A stretch of 64,000 nt of DNA. Origin: Falciphora oryzae. Taxonomy: Eukaryota; Ascomycota; Sordariomycetes; Magnaporthales; Magnaporthaceae. This document shows, one piece after another, positions 11,762 through 24,240 of this stretch. The stretch's first letter is position 1, and each line of letters begins with the position of its first letter. The DNA lies in NCBI GenBank assembly GCA_000733355.1, contig JNVV01000008.1:158460-222459 (forward strand), given 5' to 3'. A model generated the notes under the pieces. It ran no database searches. It was not told the origin of the DNA and worked only from the letters and a program-made list of their open reading frames with translations. The position numbers were made by a program, and so were the translations under genes.

Positions 11762-14700
11762 TTGGGCTCGCCGTATAAGGCGGCGTGTCGCCTCTTGGTG
11801 CAAATAGATCCTTTACGTCGTGCGAGCAGAAGAAGCAATGTCCGAATACCAGTCTAGACATCTATCCTGTCTTATACCTAGACACGGTCTCACCGCCCTC
11901 CTGTAATCTACCCCAGCGTGCCATATATGTGAAGACGGACAGCGTGTCTCCAGCCATAGCTCCTTTTTTTCGCAGACGGGGAGCGCCAGCACCTGCTGCT
12001 TCCGTCTACCCGCATGATTGTCGCACGAAGCCACGCCCGCGGCCCATCTCTGCTCTCACAGCCGGAACGGCTGCTCCGTTCTGGGAAGTCATGTTCTACA
12101 AGCGGGCGGCCGTGGTATCGGCCACGTGCATGGTTCCCGCCTCGCCGGCCACAGGCCGCGTGGGAATTGAGCGACCCCGTGGCTAGCCGAGCCGGGAGTA
12201 AAAAGTTTGCCTCCCAGTCATCGCCGACACACGGGTATCTTGTCTCGCCTGGAACAGCTCAGGGGCCGAGCGGGCGGCCGAGAGTCATCCCGTGGTGCAG
12301 CCAGCTCATCCAAAGCCAGAAGATATAGCAGAGGTGCACCAAGCTTCCAGCAGAGACTGGACTGTATAGTAGCTAGTAGCTATCTCTAGGGAGACAAGTT
12401 TGGAGATATGTGCATTAGTAGTGGCGAAAGTCTAGACAATAGTTATACCTACGTGCTTCCCGGCGCTGCATTTCACGGTCGTGGACGGTGCTCCAGTGTT
12501 CCGGCCCGAACCCAACGGGCCGATAAGCACTGGCGGGGAACACTAGCTCAGAGAGCCGGCAACCTATCATTCGGGACTACGCGTACAACCATCCGGCACC
12601 GGAGTCCCCAGCCACCTTTTCCTCCGCGCGGCCAATGGACGGACGGGGGGTTCGATAGCAGTGCTTGTCTCGTCGTGGAGGGGCCGACTGGGGAACGACA
12701 GGTGCAAAGCCACTTCACCTTGGTAGTTGCCAAGGGGAACCAGAAACACATGCCAACAAAGCCACGATCAAGTGTCTCAGCTGATCTCGAGCAGCCTTAC
12801 TCATAATTGGCTCGATCTGGTGTTCATGAGCAAGTCGCAAAGCCAGCAGCCGGACAGACGGAATGGCCGGACCACAACAGCAGAATACCATATTTCTTGT
12901 CGGTATTTTCACCGCGTACGCAAAGGGCTAATTGGAGGTTCACAAGTCGATTAAAGAAATTCCATCCAGAATATGTTCAGAGAACAGGGGAAGAAGACAT
13001 GGATAAAGGAAGAAAATGCCGGCGGTGCCGTTGTTTCGGGATCTGCGTGTTTGGGCTTGTCGGGATGATCTGCGGCAGCGGCGGAGAAAGCGGACAGGGC
13101 AGGGCAAGCGGGCAACTCCCCAGGATCAGTGTTTGGTGTGATGTCGCAGGTTGAGCCCACTGGATTCCGCGGTGTCCGTCTTGAATGTCCTCGTTGCCCT
13201 GCTGGCAATACAAAGTAAACAAACACGAGGTTGGAAATGAAAACATTTTTCTGTCTTGTCTGATACTTTGTGTTTGGTAAGGCAAGACTTTTTTTCTGCT
13301 CTGGCTTCGTATTATCCACTTGGGTTACCTGCGGACAGTCGCTTGCTCGGGAGAGCCGGCACGGTGGCGGCAAGCCGACGCGGCCTCCCGACATCGCCAT
13401 GCTAGCGTCCGCCGTCGTCGTCATAGTCGCCCCTATCCCTGAAGGCTGGCCTGCAGCTAGACCGGATTGGCAGTGTCACGTTTTAGCGTCGGGCTGCTGG
13501 CAGGGAACGGCAAAAAACAACATGCACAAAAAGAAGAGTTAGCCGAGCGCACAAGGCCACCGCTCGGCTTCAGGGGGTACCGTCCCACTGGTGAGGGCGG
13601 ACGATCTAGAATTGCAACGAGCGTGGCGTGCCAGCTCCCGCCGCACTCACACCCTCACAATTTTGTTTTTCGTTTTCCTTGTGCTGCTCGACACGGACGA
13701 GACAAGCAAGGCAAGACATGGCTTGGACGAGGTGGATTGGCAGTGGTCATCTTCTTAGCGTGGCGGAATTCAGACGGATCGACTCCTCCGCCGGCTAGAG
13801 GAATTGAGAAGGCAGGGGCAAGATAAGCCATGAAAGGGAGGCGATCTTGGAAGAACATGGATGAGAGACGACGGGCAGCGAGGCCAAGGAAGGAATCGAA
13901 ACGTGTCGATACCGCCCGCAGATCCAAACTTGAATCCACGGCCGCCGGCGTTGCACTAAACTGGCGACTGGGCAGCCAACGCCCGTTGCAAACGGCGGTC
14001 GATTGAGGGCCGGCTTTGCACACCACGGAGGCTAGGGAAGAAAGATACGGATAAGGAGGCAAAAGAGACGAAAGAGAAGGATAACTCTTGGGTTGCGCTT
14101 CAAACCTTGGCGATGCGCGCGTCAGCGAGAACAGTCTGCTCTGGTTGGCTGCTCGGTTTCGGCACCATAGAATTCAAGACCCGGCTTGTCGAGTCCGCTC
14201 TCCCCAGTCGGCGTGCATGCAATTGATGTTGGAGGGTGGGTGGGCTTCGTATTCCCCGTCCACCGGCCCAGTCAAGCAGCACCGCCGGTGGGACCGTATT
14301 GTGCACAACTGGGAGTTGTCGTCGCCCATCGGCCGCAATGACGACGCTGTTTCCAGCTTGCTGAAAGATGGTCACAATTCGGGGAAGGCCGAGAAAAAGG
14401 TTCGGGTTGAGGCCGTCTTTCGTTTTTATCCTGATTTGCTGTGCCGTCCTCGCTGCTTTTATTGTCGCTGGTTGTGCTGCCTCTTTTTTTTTTTTTTTTT
14501 CTTTTTTTTCTTTTTTCTTGATTTGCATCAACAGGGTTTGCTGAAACAGAACAGACATTCAAACCAGTCGAGAGGGGCGTGCCGATCACAAGCCGGGGGA
14601 GTGCCGCTAGCTGAGCCGCTCGCTCTCCTGCAGCTCAGCGGGGATGGCTCCTCCCTTTTTGGGAAAGCACAGCTCTATCAATGAGCTTCCCAATCTCTCC

Positions 14701-16845
14701 CACAAGCACTGAATCCGTCGGGACGGACGGGAGGAGCAGGAGAGTCTCGATGGGGCTCCCATGTTTAGAACGTGTGGCTCGTGATGGAAGGAATCGGTGC
14801 ACAATACGGTGTGCGCAGGCTTTCCCACTGCGGGCGCCGAGAAATTGTCGGCATGTGAGCGGAATTGATTGCAAGGAAATGTGCTCTTCGCGGAGGTCGC
14901 CTGCACTTGCACCGTCGCCGCAGCAGCCATGACAAACCGAACGATGAACATCCCCCTATTGCTTTGGTATTTTTAGAATTCAAGTTCCATGACAAAATAA
15001 AGACAGCGGGATCCAACTCCCATGGCCTGGTCTTGGCAATGTGCGTGACTGTGTAGGCCACAGGGCAGCGGTCACAAAAGTCGGTGTTAGCATTCTTTCG
15101 ATTGACCGACGGGTTGCTAGGGAGCCCGGAGAGACAATCTCGCCAGCCAGGGAAACCCGCGATATTGGCCTGACAATAGGATCCACCTAAATTCAAAAAA
15201 AAAAAATCTAGACTGGATGGATCACGAAGAACGGTTGGGCCACGGCCATGGATGGCACAAGAAGTCCAGTGCACACACACCCCACGCACAATCAAGGCCT
15301 GGGTGGAACGGGAAAGGGAGGGATAAAAAGAATAAAAAAGAAAAAGAAAATAGGCGGCCCCCATCGGGTTTTCCTCAGTGCGCCACCTCACACAGGCAAC
15401 GGACGTGTCCTTGTGCCAGTTCATCGATGGCGTAGCTTAGCGACGGCATTGGCAAGACCAAGTCGACTACAGGTGCGCCACCGCAGCCCGGCTGCCCAGC
15501 CCTGGAATCGTCGCCTTGGAACCGTCGCATGGTGCCGCCCTAGCACCATAGCACCACTTCCTTTTTTGGGGCCCCCCTGAGACTAACCGGCGACGCGGAG
15601 CCGAGTCAGGCGTCGGTTTGACAGCAGGTTTCGTTTGGTTTTGTGCCTGAAGGCGCTGCAAACCGGGTCGTCCACCTGCTGTCATCGATGACCCGTACGT
15701 TTGTTTTTGGACTTGGGGCCAGCGGGTGACTGACTGACTGGCGAACAGATGTCGAGAGGCATTGAACAGAGCAGCGCGGCCAAAATGTGTCATGGATGGT
15801 TCAATCCCTCCCCCGTTGGTGTAAACAAAACAAAGACCGCGGGCGGAGCGAGATGGCATTGGATGGACCCTGGGTCGATCCCCAGAAGTGCGTGCTGGGG
15901 CAACTTTCAGGGAGAGACCGAAAAAGGGAGCCCACTCGGAGAAGCCTATGAGGGGCCGGGAAGAGGGAGCGCCGCGTAGGCCTGCGAGGGTCAAGAAAAA
16001 AAAAAAGCATGCACGGCCGGAAGGCGACGGTTTCCACCAGCAACGGGAGGCAAAGTGACCGCTTGACGCATGCGAGTCGACTGTATTTTCATCTATGGAC
16101 AGGCCCGAAATGACTGTGCAAAGTGCAAATAGATTTTGATGGGGCCTGCGCTGCACCCGCAATTCGCAGGGCAGTGCGCTGCCGCGCCATCTGCCAGAAC
16201 TGTCACAATGATATTCACGAGCACTGGAAAGAAAGCAAAGCATGCTGCTGCAGCGTCAGGGCCAGACAGCGGCGGGAGCAACGGAACCCGCACGGTTGGC
16301 CTCGAACGGGTTGCGGCCAGAAGTGGAGGGCACCGCGCCGCACCGGCCAGGGGCAGGGGCAGGGGTCGGACGAGGGAGTGGGTGGGGTGGCCGTAACCGT
16401 AATGCAGCCATCGCCCACCCCTGGCACGTTGCTAGCGCAGCTTCTCTGCAAGTCGGTCGCCATCCAACTTTAACGCTCCCCTTTCGCATTTTCTTGGCCC
16501 TTGCCGAACTCCACGCGCCCTCTCAGTTCAATTTCCCTCTGTGTTTTTCCTTCCCGGACCATTTCTCCTGCTCGCTTTGCAAGCACAAGCCACCGCAGCC
16601 CTTTTCTTCATTACAAACCCCCATCGTTCGCCGGGCATTCTTCCCCCATTCCTTTTCTGCTTCTACGACATTCACTCGCTACTTACTTTAATCGTCCACC
16701 ATTTTCTTTTTCCCGGAGGCTTCATCTAGTGAGGAGGATCGAGGGCATCGCTACCCGCCCGAACACGCTTCCTTCAACCGCATCCGAGTACTCGGTATCA
16801 CCCCAGCATCGAGCGTAACGACTGGCTCTTGGAGTCTCAAAGAAG
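11762..16845. other. Large intergenic region, 5.1 kb, between MAG1 and ECM33
   Basis: No gene is supported on either strand. There is a T/C tract at about 14484-14520 and an A run near 15997-16006. The 258-residue minus ORF at 15467-16243 has no domain, signal or family resemblance. The last about 350 bp (16500-16845) are strongly pyrimidine-rich and lead into a consensus splice donor. They are best read as the promoter and first non-coding exon of ECM33. Confidence 0.5.
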
Positions 16846-17437
16846 GTGAGCATTGGCAAGCTTGTGATGGTTCCATTGGCACCGCAGCGCCGAAAACATA
16901 CTCGTCCACACCACATCCATTACACCTGCCTCTTTGCCTGTATTCGGCCGACCAGGGAACACGCTTCGACCAACGAGAGCAGTCTGAGAAGGCAGACGTG
17001 TCGGGCCGGTGGTGGAACAGCGGATTGGGAAGGCAGGATGGACTTATCGACGCGCACACGCCACCGCTTGCTGCTTGAAGTGACTGCGAGCGAAGGAGCC
17101 CCCCGAGTCTGGACCGGTCACCTTCCCAACCACTCGATCCTCGTCTCCACGTCACTTGTCCCTGCCGAGGAAAAACGCCTCGGCCTGGGTCCGCAACATA
17201 AGATCTGCTACTCCTCCACCGACCGACACTCGCCCTCTCCCGCAAGCACCACACCCACATTCATAATATCCCACCGCTTTTTTGGCCGTTTCTTGGTCAA
17301 CATCCATCCCATTTGTAGACATACCACTGGCGTCTCACAATTCGCCGCAAACCACGATTCTGCTTGGTTGATTTCTGGCGACTGGCGCCGTATTTAATCA
17401 CCACCCGACCTCAGCGCTGACATCCCTTGCCCTTCAG
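16846..17437 (+). other. Putative 5'UTR intron of ECM33 (592 bp)
   Basis: The donor AAG|GTGAGC begins at 16846. The acceptor CCCTTCAG ends at 17437, with branch-like GCTGAC about 20 nt before it. Splicing would leave only 16 nt of second exon before the ATG at 17454. Removal would also delete an open 183-codon frame (16846-17397) that otherwise sits as an upstream ORF. Confidence 0.5.
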
Positions 17438-17453
17438 AAAGCAAACCGACACA

Positions 17454-18817
17454 ATGATCGCCAAGGCCTTTGTGTCCGCCGTTGCGGCTGCGGCCGTCGT
17501 TTCCGGTAGGTTCTCTTGTCTCGTGATATCCTGACCGTCTCATGGCGTTGAGCTAACGCGAAGTCAACCCCGCGTTTTCAGCCCAGGGCGGCGGCAGCAG
17601 CTTCTGCAGCCAGGACACCATCCAGATCAACTCCAACGCGGATGCGTCTAACCTGCAGAACTGCCGGACGGTCAAGAACATCAACATCGGCAACCAGACC
17701 GACAGCTCCATCAAGATCTCGGGACCCACAACCATTGAGGGCGACCTGACGGTGCAGGGCAACAAGAATCTCCGCAGTCTCGAGAGTGACACCATCCAGA
17801 CCATCAAGGGCAAGTTCACCCTGGCAAGCCTGGAGAAGCTCGACACCCTCAAGTTCGACCGCCTGGGCGATGTCGGCGAGATCGCATGGCAGACTCTGCC
17901 CCAGCTCGCCCAGCTCGGCTTCGGCACCGTTGGTGTCACCAAGGCCAAGAAGGTCGTCATCAGCGACACCTTCCTGGGGTCGCTCGATGGCCTTAACCTG
18001 GTCACCGTCGACTTCATGGACCTCAACAACAACGGTCGCCTGCTGAAGCACACGTCCAAGCTGGCCAACCTGACGACCCTGCTGAAGCTGCAGGCCAACG
18101 GCCGCAACGAGCTCCAGTGGGAGATGCCCGACCTGCTGTGGGCTGCCAACCTGACGATTGCCAACGTCTCGACCTTCACCATGCCCAAGGTCAAGGAGAT
18201 CAACGGCTCGCTCCGTTTTGATACCAACAAGATCGTCACCTTTGACGCCCCCAACCTGACCAAGGCTGGTAGTGACATCTCCTTCGTCGGCAACGCCGCG
18301 CTGAGCAACATCTCGTTCCCTCAGCTCACTTCCGTTGGTGGCTCGCTCACCATCGCCAACAACACCGCTCTTGAGCGTCTGGACTCTCTCCCCAAGCTCC
18401 AGCAAGTCGGTGGTGCCGTCCGCCTTCGCGGCAACTTTAGCGAGTGAGTATCACCCACTTGTTCTTTTGATCTCTTTTCATTCGCTAACCAGTCTTGTCT
18501 CCCACAGCGTTGAGCTTCCCTCCCTGAACACTGCTCAGGGCGCGTTCGTCAAGGGTGTCTTTGACGTCCAGAGCACGACCGATATTAGCAAGTCCTGCGA
18601 TGCGCTCAAGCCCCACGCGCGTACCGAGCAGGGTGGTGACAACAAGATCCAGGGCCCCTTCACCTGCGAGAGCAACAACGACAAGGCCAACGAGGACATC
18701 AACAACCCCAACGGCCGCGGCGGCTCCAGCAACAACAAGAACTCGGCCACCGGCATGACCATCAACATGGCTCTGCTTGGTCTGTCGCTCGTTGCCGGCG
18801 TCGCCTCGATGCTGTAA
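17454..18817 (+). CDS. ECM33: Ecm33-family GPI-anchored cell-wall protein
   Basis: Secreted, GPI-anchored glycoprotein of 407 residues needed in fungi for normal wall organisation. Three exons (17454-17505, 17582-18443, 18508-18817) close in phases 1 and 2; both introns have GCTAAC branch sites. A signal peptide (MIAKAFVSAVAAAAVVSG) is followed by a receptor-L-domain/Sps2-like leucine-rich fold with repeated IxGxLxVxxN-type strands and many N-glycosylation sequons. An Asn/Ser/Gly-rich linker ends in a hydrophobic GPI-signal tail (MALLGLSLVAGVASML). The first intron splits the signal peptide from the mature domain. The start is the only suitable ATG. The leader is long and probably contains an intron. 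The gene stands alone, with large intergenic spaces on both sides. Confidence 0.92.
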
Positions 18818-20077
18818 TCCGTTGGGTCTGCATATTTGCTTTTTTGAATCGCCGCCACATCAATTGTTGTTCCTAGGAGGACTGGGATGAAACTTGCAAA
18901 CTTGTGTCACAGGCTAGGAAACGGAGGCGTTCTCTTTTTCCATTTACGCTGATTCTTCTATGTTTCTCTTTCCCGGTCATCAGTCATTCAAGTGTTTTCA
19001 TACTGCTCTGGACTTCGTTTGGTCATACGCACAACTCTCCTACCCCCGGTCATAGTGGAAGCTGCCACGGTCAGGATCCCACTACTAGACTTAATATCAC
19101 CGCCGCCCCGAAGGGAACGAAAAAGTCTTCTAGCATCAGGTTCTTGTTCTCTCCCCTGTCTTTCTGGGATACACAAAAATGTGAATAGCACTTGGTCTCC
19201 TCGCTCTCATTCTCTTTTTTGTGCCGTCTCAATGGGTCGATCAGCTCGAGGTTTGTGAGATGATTTCGATAAGGGTTTGCTCGAGGGGTTTTGGAATTTA
19301 TGCGCGACGAGAACCCTTGATGACTCTCCCCCTTTGTATTCCGCATATGTCATGTCGTCATGGTTCTTCGACCGCTCGGGCCTGAGCCCGCGCCCGGGAA
19401 ACCTTTGTTGCTGGTCGTCCGAGCGCCTGAGAGGGGGAGGTGCAACTCACTCACCTGGGCGGGGTTAGCCGACGATGTTGTGAAGGCCGGGGCAGCGGTC
19501 AGGCTTGTGCTGGTTTGATGTCTCTCTGTTTAGCTTACCGTCTTGTAGTATGTATTTAGCCAATTCGATTCGCTTTGCGTTTTGCGTTGCCCTCACTTAT
19601 GTTTGTGCGCTTCGCCTGGTGATAATGTTTGTGCCTCGTCAAGCCCCCTCCAACATGCGGATGCTATGGAAGGCGAAAACGTCGACTAGAGAGCGGACAG
19701 GCTAGGCGTTGACAAGAGTCAAGTGGTGGGTGGTGTGTACTAATGATATCTTGCACTCTTGACTGCGAGGGGAGAAGCGCCATGATCCCTTCGCTTGGCT
19801 GTCAAAATGCCAACTTGAGATTATCTACTGCCCACTGCTCATGTGTCTTTGAATCCACCTACCCACAGACCTACCTATCAATTGATGTGGGCGTAAGTTT
19901 TGAGTGCTGACGGAATATCAGTGTCTCTTGGCGGGCACTTGAAGGCGTTGATTGGACGGAGCAAAGGTAGTAAGGAGCGCCAAGATGCCTTGAAAATGCT
20001 ATATGTAAAGCGTATACCTGCCTGTCCGGTGTTTTTTTTTTTTTTTTTTTTTTTTTCAAGCAGTGAGCACACTAGAT
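18818..20077. other. Convergent intergenic region, ECM33 / SPF45
   Basis: T-rich 3' flank of ECM33 followed by a 25-nt T run at 20032-20056, 21 bp beyond the stop codon of the minus-strand SPF45 gene. No coding signal is apparent. Confidence 0.5.
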
Positions 20078-22457
20078 TCACTGATAAACCCCTCCCTCGA
20101 ACTTCTCGGCGTCGTAGAATGCGGGCACGATGGCGTTGCCGTTAAACACACGACCTTGGAGAGCGTTGACGGCCTGGGTTTGTTCATGGTTAGCCTTTTT
20201 CATAGCCAAGAGTGCATCTTGGAAAAAAAGGGGTTCAAGAGAAGACCACTCACACGAAGAGCCGAGACCTGATCCGTGAACTTGATAAACACCTCCTTGG
20301 TCTCGACGTGGATGTATACCCGCTCGAGGCGGCCGTACTGTGCGTCGGCGACAAGAAGCCATGTCAGCACCCAATACTCACCTTGACATGAGTACAAGGG
20401 TTCACGAGTATACAAGCACACATACCTTTTCTCCGCACTCCTCCCCAATCTCCTGCGACAGGCCCTTCTCGACCTCGGCGGCAACGTCGTCCATGCCCTC
20501 GAGCATGCCGCGCAGGACGACGACCTCGCTCATGCGACCAAACTTGCCCTCCTGGCCACCATCACCGCTAGCAGCAAGCTTCCCGCCGACGATGCGGCCC
20601 ACGCCGGCCGGCTGGGCGAAGCCGCCGCCCTCGGCGTCGGGGAGGCGGCGGCGCTTCTCGAGCTTGACGGACAGGCCCTTGACGATGCCCTCGTTGCCCT
20701 CGGCGCCCAGCCCGCGGCCCTTCTCCCAACCCATCTTCTCCATCATGCGCGCCGCGAACCCGGACTGGCCGGGGCGGCAGGACCGCTGCTGCTGCTCGTC
20801 GCTGGCGCCGCCCGCGCCTAAGCCTGCACGGGGCTGCTCGTCGCCATCGTAATCACCAGCGTCTTGGTCCACGTCCATCTCGTCGCCCGGAGCTGCCGAG
20901 CCGTAGCGCACAGGGGCGCGGGATATGGTTGCGCTGGGCGTGCCCGCGGCAGAAGCGTTCGGGACAGGGGCTGCGAGTGCCGGGCTGACGGAACGGGGGG
21001 CCGCGGCGCCGCCGGTGGAGAGCGCCATGCGGCGGGCGTAGGCGTCCTCGCCCGTCGCGTCGTCCGGTGGCGATGGGGCCGACGGGGCCGCGGGCCGCGG
21101 GCTGCTCTGCTCCGCCTTCTGCGAGACGCTGCGCCGAGGCGGCGACGGCGGAGGCGGGGCGAAGGAGTATGATGGCGGCGGGGCAAACTGGTCTAGCGTG
21201 GTTTTGGAGTGTTTGTCAGCTTTTGTGGTGGTTTGGCGCACATGTCTTTTCTAGGGGAGAAGAGCAGGGGAAGGGGCTTCGGGGTGGGAAAGGCGGATGG
21301 ATCACGCCACGCACTCGGAGGCTTCGCCACGGCGTCACCACCGCCCATCTCCTCGTCGGCATCGCTGCTGGCGGGACTGCTCCTCCCCCTCCTCTGCCTG
21401 CGGAGCCGGTGCGCGTTCAGCACGGCCTTCCACTCGCGAATCTCGGCGATGCGCTCGTCGCTGCGCAGGTACTCCTCAACGTTTGTGGGGCGGGACGGGT
21501 CGTAGAGATCGTCCCAGTTCGTCGGTTGGCCGCCACCGCCGTCACGGTTCTGTTTCTTCTTGGCCTTCCGGCCGCCGCGCTGCCGCTTGTCGCCCGTGCC
21601 GTACATGTACTCGTCCTCCTCAGTGGCCGCCCAGTCCGCCAGGCTACTCCGCGCCGGCGGCTCTGCTGCTGCTGCTGCTGCTGCTGCCGGCGTGCCCGGT
21701 CCGGCTGTTGACGGCGCATTCGGGTCTGGGGCTGCTGCCGGGGCCGCGGCCGGTTGTGCGCCGGGGGCGGTGGTGGTGGAGGAGGCGGCAGCTGTCGGCG
21801 CAACCTTGGGGAACACGACCGAGGTCTTTGGCTTCAGCTTTTGCGCGGGCTGTGGCCTTCGTATGGGCTGGAAGCGGAGGGCGGCTGTTGAAAGAAGGAG
21901 GCGCGGCGAAACACGGCCCGGCAGGGCGCATATGCAAGACAATGAATTAACATGACTGGATTCCCGGCGCGCGGTCCCGCCTTGCGCAGAAGATTTCTCT
22001 GGTTTTTTTTTTTTTTTTTNNNNNNNNNNNNNNNNNNNNNNNNNNNNNNNNNNNNNNNNNNNNNNNNNNNNNNNNNNNNNNNNNNNNNNNNNNNNNNNNN
22101 NNNNNNNNNNNNNNNNNNNNNNNNNNNNNNNNNNNNNNNNNNNNNNNNNNNNNNNNNNNNNNNNNNNNNNNNNNNNNNNNNNNNNNNNNNNNNNNNNNNN
22201 NNNNNNNNNNNNNNNNNNNNNNNNNNNNNNNNNNNNNNNTTTTTTTGCTTATTGTTTTTGGCATCTGAATATTGTTCTTCTCAAAATGTACCTGGATCCA
22301 ACATGGGTTTCTTGACGACAGCATCGCCGCTGGCGCCTTTCTCGCCGGCCGGGCGCGACGCCGAGGCCGGGTCGGCGGCTTTGGGGTCGAGGAGGTTCGC
22401 GTAAAGCGACATTGCGGCGCCGCCGCCCGCGGGCACAGGCTTGGACGGGCCGGACAT
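20078..22457 (-). CDS. SPF45/RBM17-like splicing factor (G-patch plus UHM-type RRM)
   Basis: Nuclear second-step or alternative splicing factor of 560 residues. Exons: 22457-22292, 21884-21315, 21192-20426, 20337-20254 and 20173-20078; all phases close. The N-terminus carries MSLYANLLDP, matching the MSLYDDL start of human SPF45. A DDLYDPSRPTNVEEYLRS region follows, then Ala/Pro-rich linkers. The G-patch (FAARMMEKMGWEKGRGLG) lies about 70% along, and the C-terminus is an RRM of the U2AF-homology type ending AVNALQGRVF...FYDAEKF. Intron 1 (21885-22291) contains 220 Ns flanked by T runs, so its length is unknown but the coding sequence is intact. ATG 22457 is the first ATG in the frame; 22412 is an alternative. 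An Ala run is encoded by a GCA repeat near 21665-21690. Confidence 0.87.
22020..22239. other. Assembly gap (220 N) inside SPF45 intron 1
   Basis: A run of N bounded by T runs on both sides (22003-22019 and 22240-22246). The missing sequence is probably a long homopolymer or similar simple repeat that was not resolved. It does not touch predicted exons. Confidence 0.95.
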
Positions 22458-23042
22458 GACGGCGGGTGAGGCCAATTGGGCTGCTTCGGGTCGGTGTTAT
22501 GGCTCTTGGGTTCGTGGGATTTTTATTCTGGTGGATGATGTAGTAAGTTGTCGTGGGACACGAACGGGAGCTTGGGCTGTGCCCCACTGTCGGAGTTGCC
22601 CGGCACAGCACATCACAGCTTGAGCTCTCCTCGTGCACTGATGCGTTCCACTATCACACGGGAGGTTCTAAGTGAGCATCGAGGAAAAAAAACAAGCATG
22701 CAGGACAAGACCGCCAGAAAATTCTCTTGATCTCGGTTTGGCTCTTTGAAACAGGCCAAGTATGCAATTCACCATGTCATCAAAAGGGCGCGCCTAGGTC
22801 CAAGTCGGAACTGTGGGCGGCCGATGGTGCCGAGCCGACACGAGATGTCGTGTGTGCAGCAAAGCAGTTCCCGCTCAGGGTCCACCCCCGCCTCCCCGCT
22901 GCCTTTTGATGGAAACTACCAGCAGCGGCAGATCGAAAGAGCCCCGTGCCCGTATGTACTGTACACGTACCTGTTTCCATAGGATTTACACACATTTAAA
23001 GCCAAGCAGCCTCGATTTCCTCAAACTTGCAGCCAGTTCCAA
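22458..23042. other. Divergent promoter region, SPF45 / YCII protein
   Basis: 585 bp between two head-to-head start codons. I recognise no specific element and no gene. Confidence 0.5.
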
Positions 23043-23847
23043 ATGTCCCTGCGCCTAGCTTCCCTCCTCAGCCGCATCCCCTCCTCAACAACCACAGCCT
23101 CGGCCCATCGAGCCAGCACCACAGCTACTGCGCGTTTACACCACCCCCTGAACCACAAGCTTCCCACTGCACGCTACTCCACCATGTCTGCCCCTCGCAA
23201 GTTCGAATGGCTCGTCGTCGTCCCCGACGTTCCCGGGACGCTGGCCAAGAGGATGGAGGTTCGCGCGTAAGCACTTCTCCATATCCTCCTTTTCTTTCTT
23301 CTTGTCCTACGTCCTTAGTATCTTTGCAGCTTGGCTAGGTAGACAGTTTTGGACATAGAGGAACTCCCGTGCCCTGACTAATAGTTTGCATCGGCGCACC
23401 ATTACAGAACCCATTTTGCAAACCTGAAGCGCTTCGACACGACTGGCAACCTGAAGATGGGAGGTATGCTTTCATCTTCTCCCCTATCCAGCCCCCTTCA
23501 CTACATACCTAAATGGCAACAGTGTAACTTGACTCTTACCGACATCTACAGGCGCTCTCCTTGAGGAGATTCCCGCCGATGACGAGCCCTCCAGCCTCAA
23601 GATCAACGGCAGCACGCTCGTCGTCGATGCCGCTTCCAAGGAGGAGATCATGGAGCTCCTCAAGGGTGACATTTACGCTCAAGAGGGCGTCTGGGACTTG
23701 GAGAAGGTGGGTGAACCGCATACTCATATTGAATGCCTGCTTTTCCACCAAGCTACATGGTGACTGACGACCCTGTCTCCCCTGCCTCATGGCGCACAGG
23801 TCCAGATGTGGCCCTTCAAGTGTGCTATCCGCAATCCCATTGACTAG
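23043..23847 (+). CDS. YCII-domain protein with a mitochondrial-type presequence
   Basis: A 160-residue protein in four exons (23043-23266, 23408-23463, 23552-23706, 23800-23847), all phases consistent. The domain WLVVVPDVPGTLAKRMEVRATHF through GVWDLEKVQMWPFKCAIRNPI fits the YCII (YciI-like) dimeric alpha-beta barrel family, whose fungal members are mostly uncharacterised. The first 47 residues are rich in Arg, Ser, Thr and Ala with no acidic residue, ending TARYST before an internal Met48 (ATG 23184) and the folded domain. That is the picture of a mitochondrial presequence with a possible cytosolic short form. No specific reaction can be assigned. Part of the last coding exon is just 15 residues long. 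Confidence 0.82.
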
Positions 23848-24240
23848 ACAGGTCCTGGATTTGCGTAGACGCCAATACAAGGGGTTCCATTCTCTGGCTT
23901 GATGGTTTAGCATGGATACACGCGTTAGGCTGTGCTGCTTGATTCCGGACTTATCTCGCTGGTTGACAAGTGCTTGGGACTCCATACCTTCCGAATCCCT
24001 CCCTCCCAATCTTGTACTGGGCTGCATGTTCCTCCCGTGACTGGACGGTGGCTGATACTCGCTAGAATAATACAATGCGGACAAAGGACCGAGACCTTGG
24101 CCCCTGTCAGCCTTAGACTCCAAACAACGCAATCTCCTGTGCACCAAGATCAATGTGAGTAATACAGGCGACGCCGCGTCTCTGCATGGCAGACTCTATT
24201 GCGAGCTCAAGCCGTGCTCGAGTGTGTGTGGGCCGAGATT
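23848..24240. other. Convergent 3' flanks, YCII protein / DUF2408
   Basis: 393 bp shared by two 3'UTRs. No further feature is seen. Confidence 0.5.

Noticed and set aside
15467..16243. 258-residue minus-strand ORF between MAG1 and ECM33
   Set aside because: Composition is irregular, a Phe run comes from a homopolymer, and there is no domain, signal peptide or plausible splice partner.
16846..17397. 183-residue ORF upstream of ECM33
   Set aside because: It starts exactly at a consensus donor and lies inside a putative leader intron. It shows no protein family.
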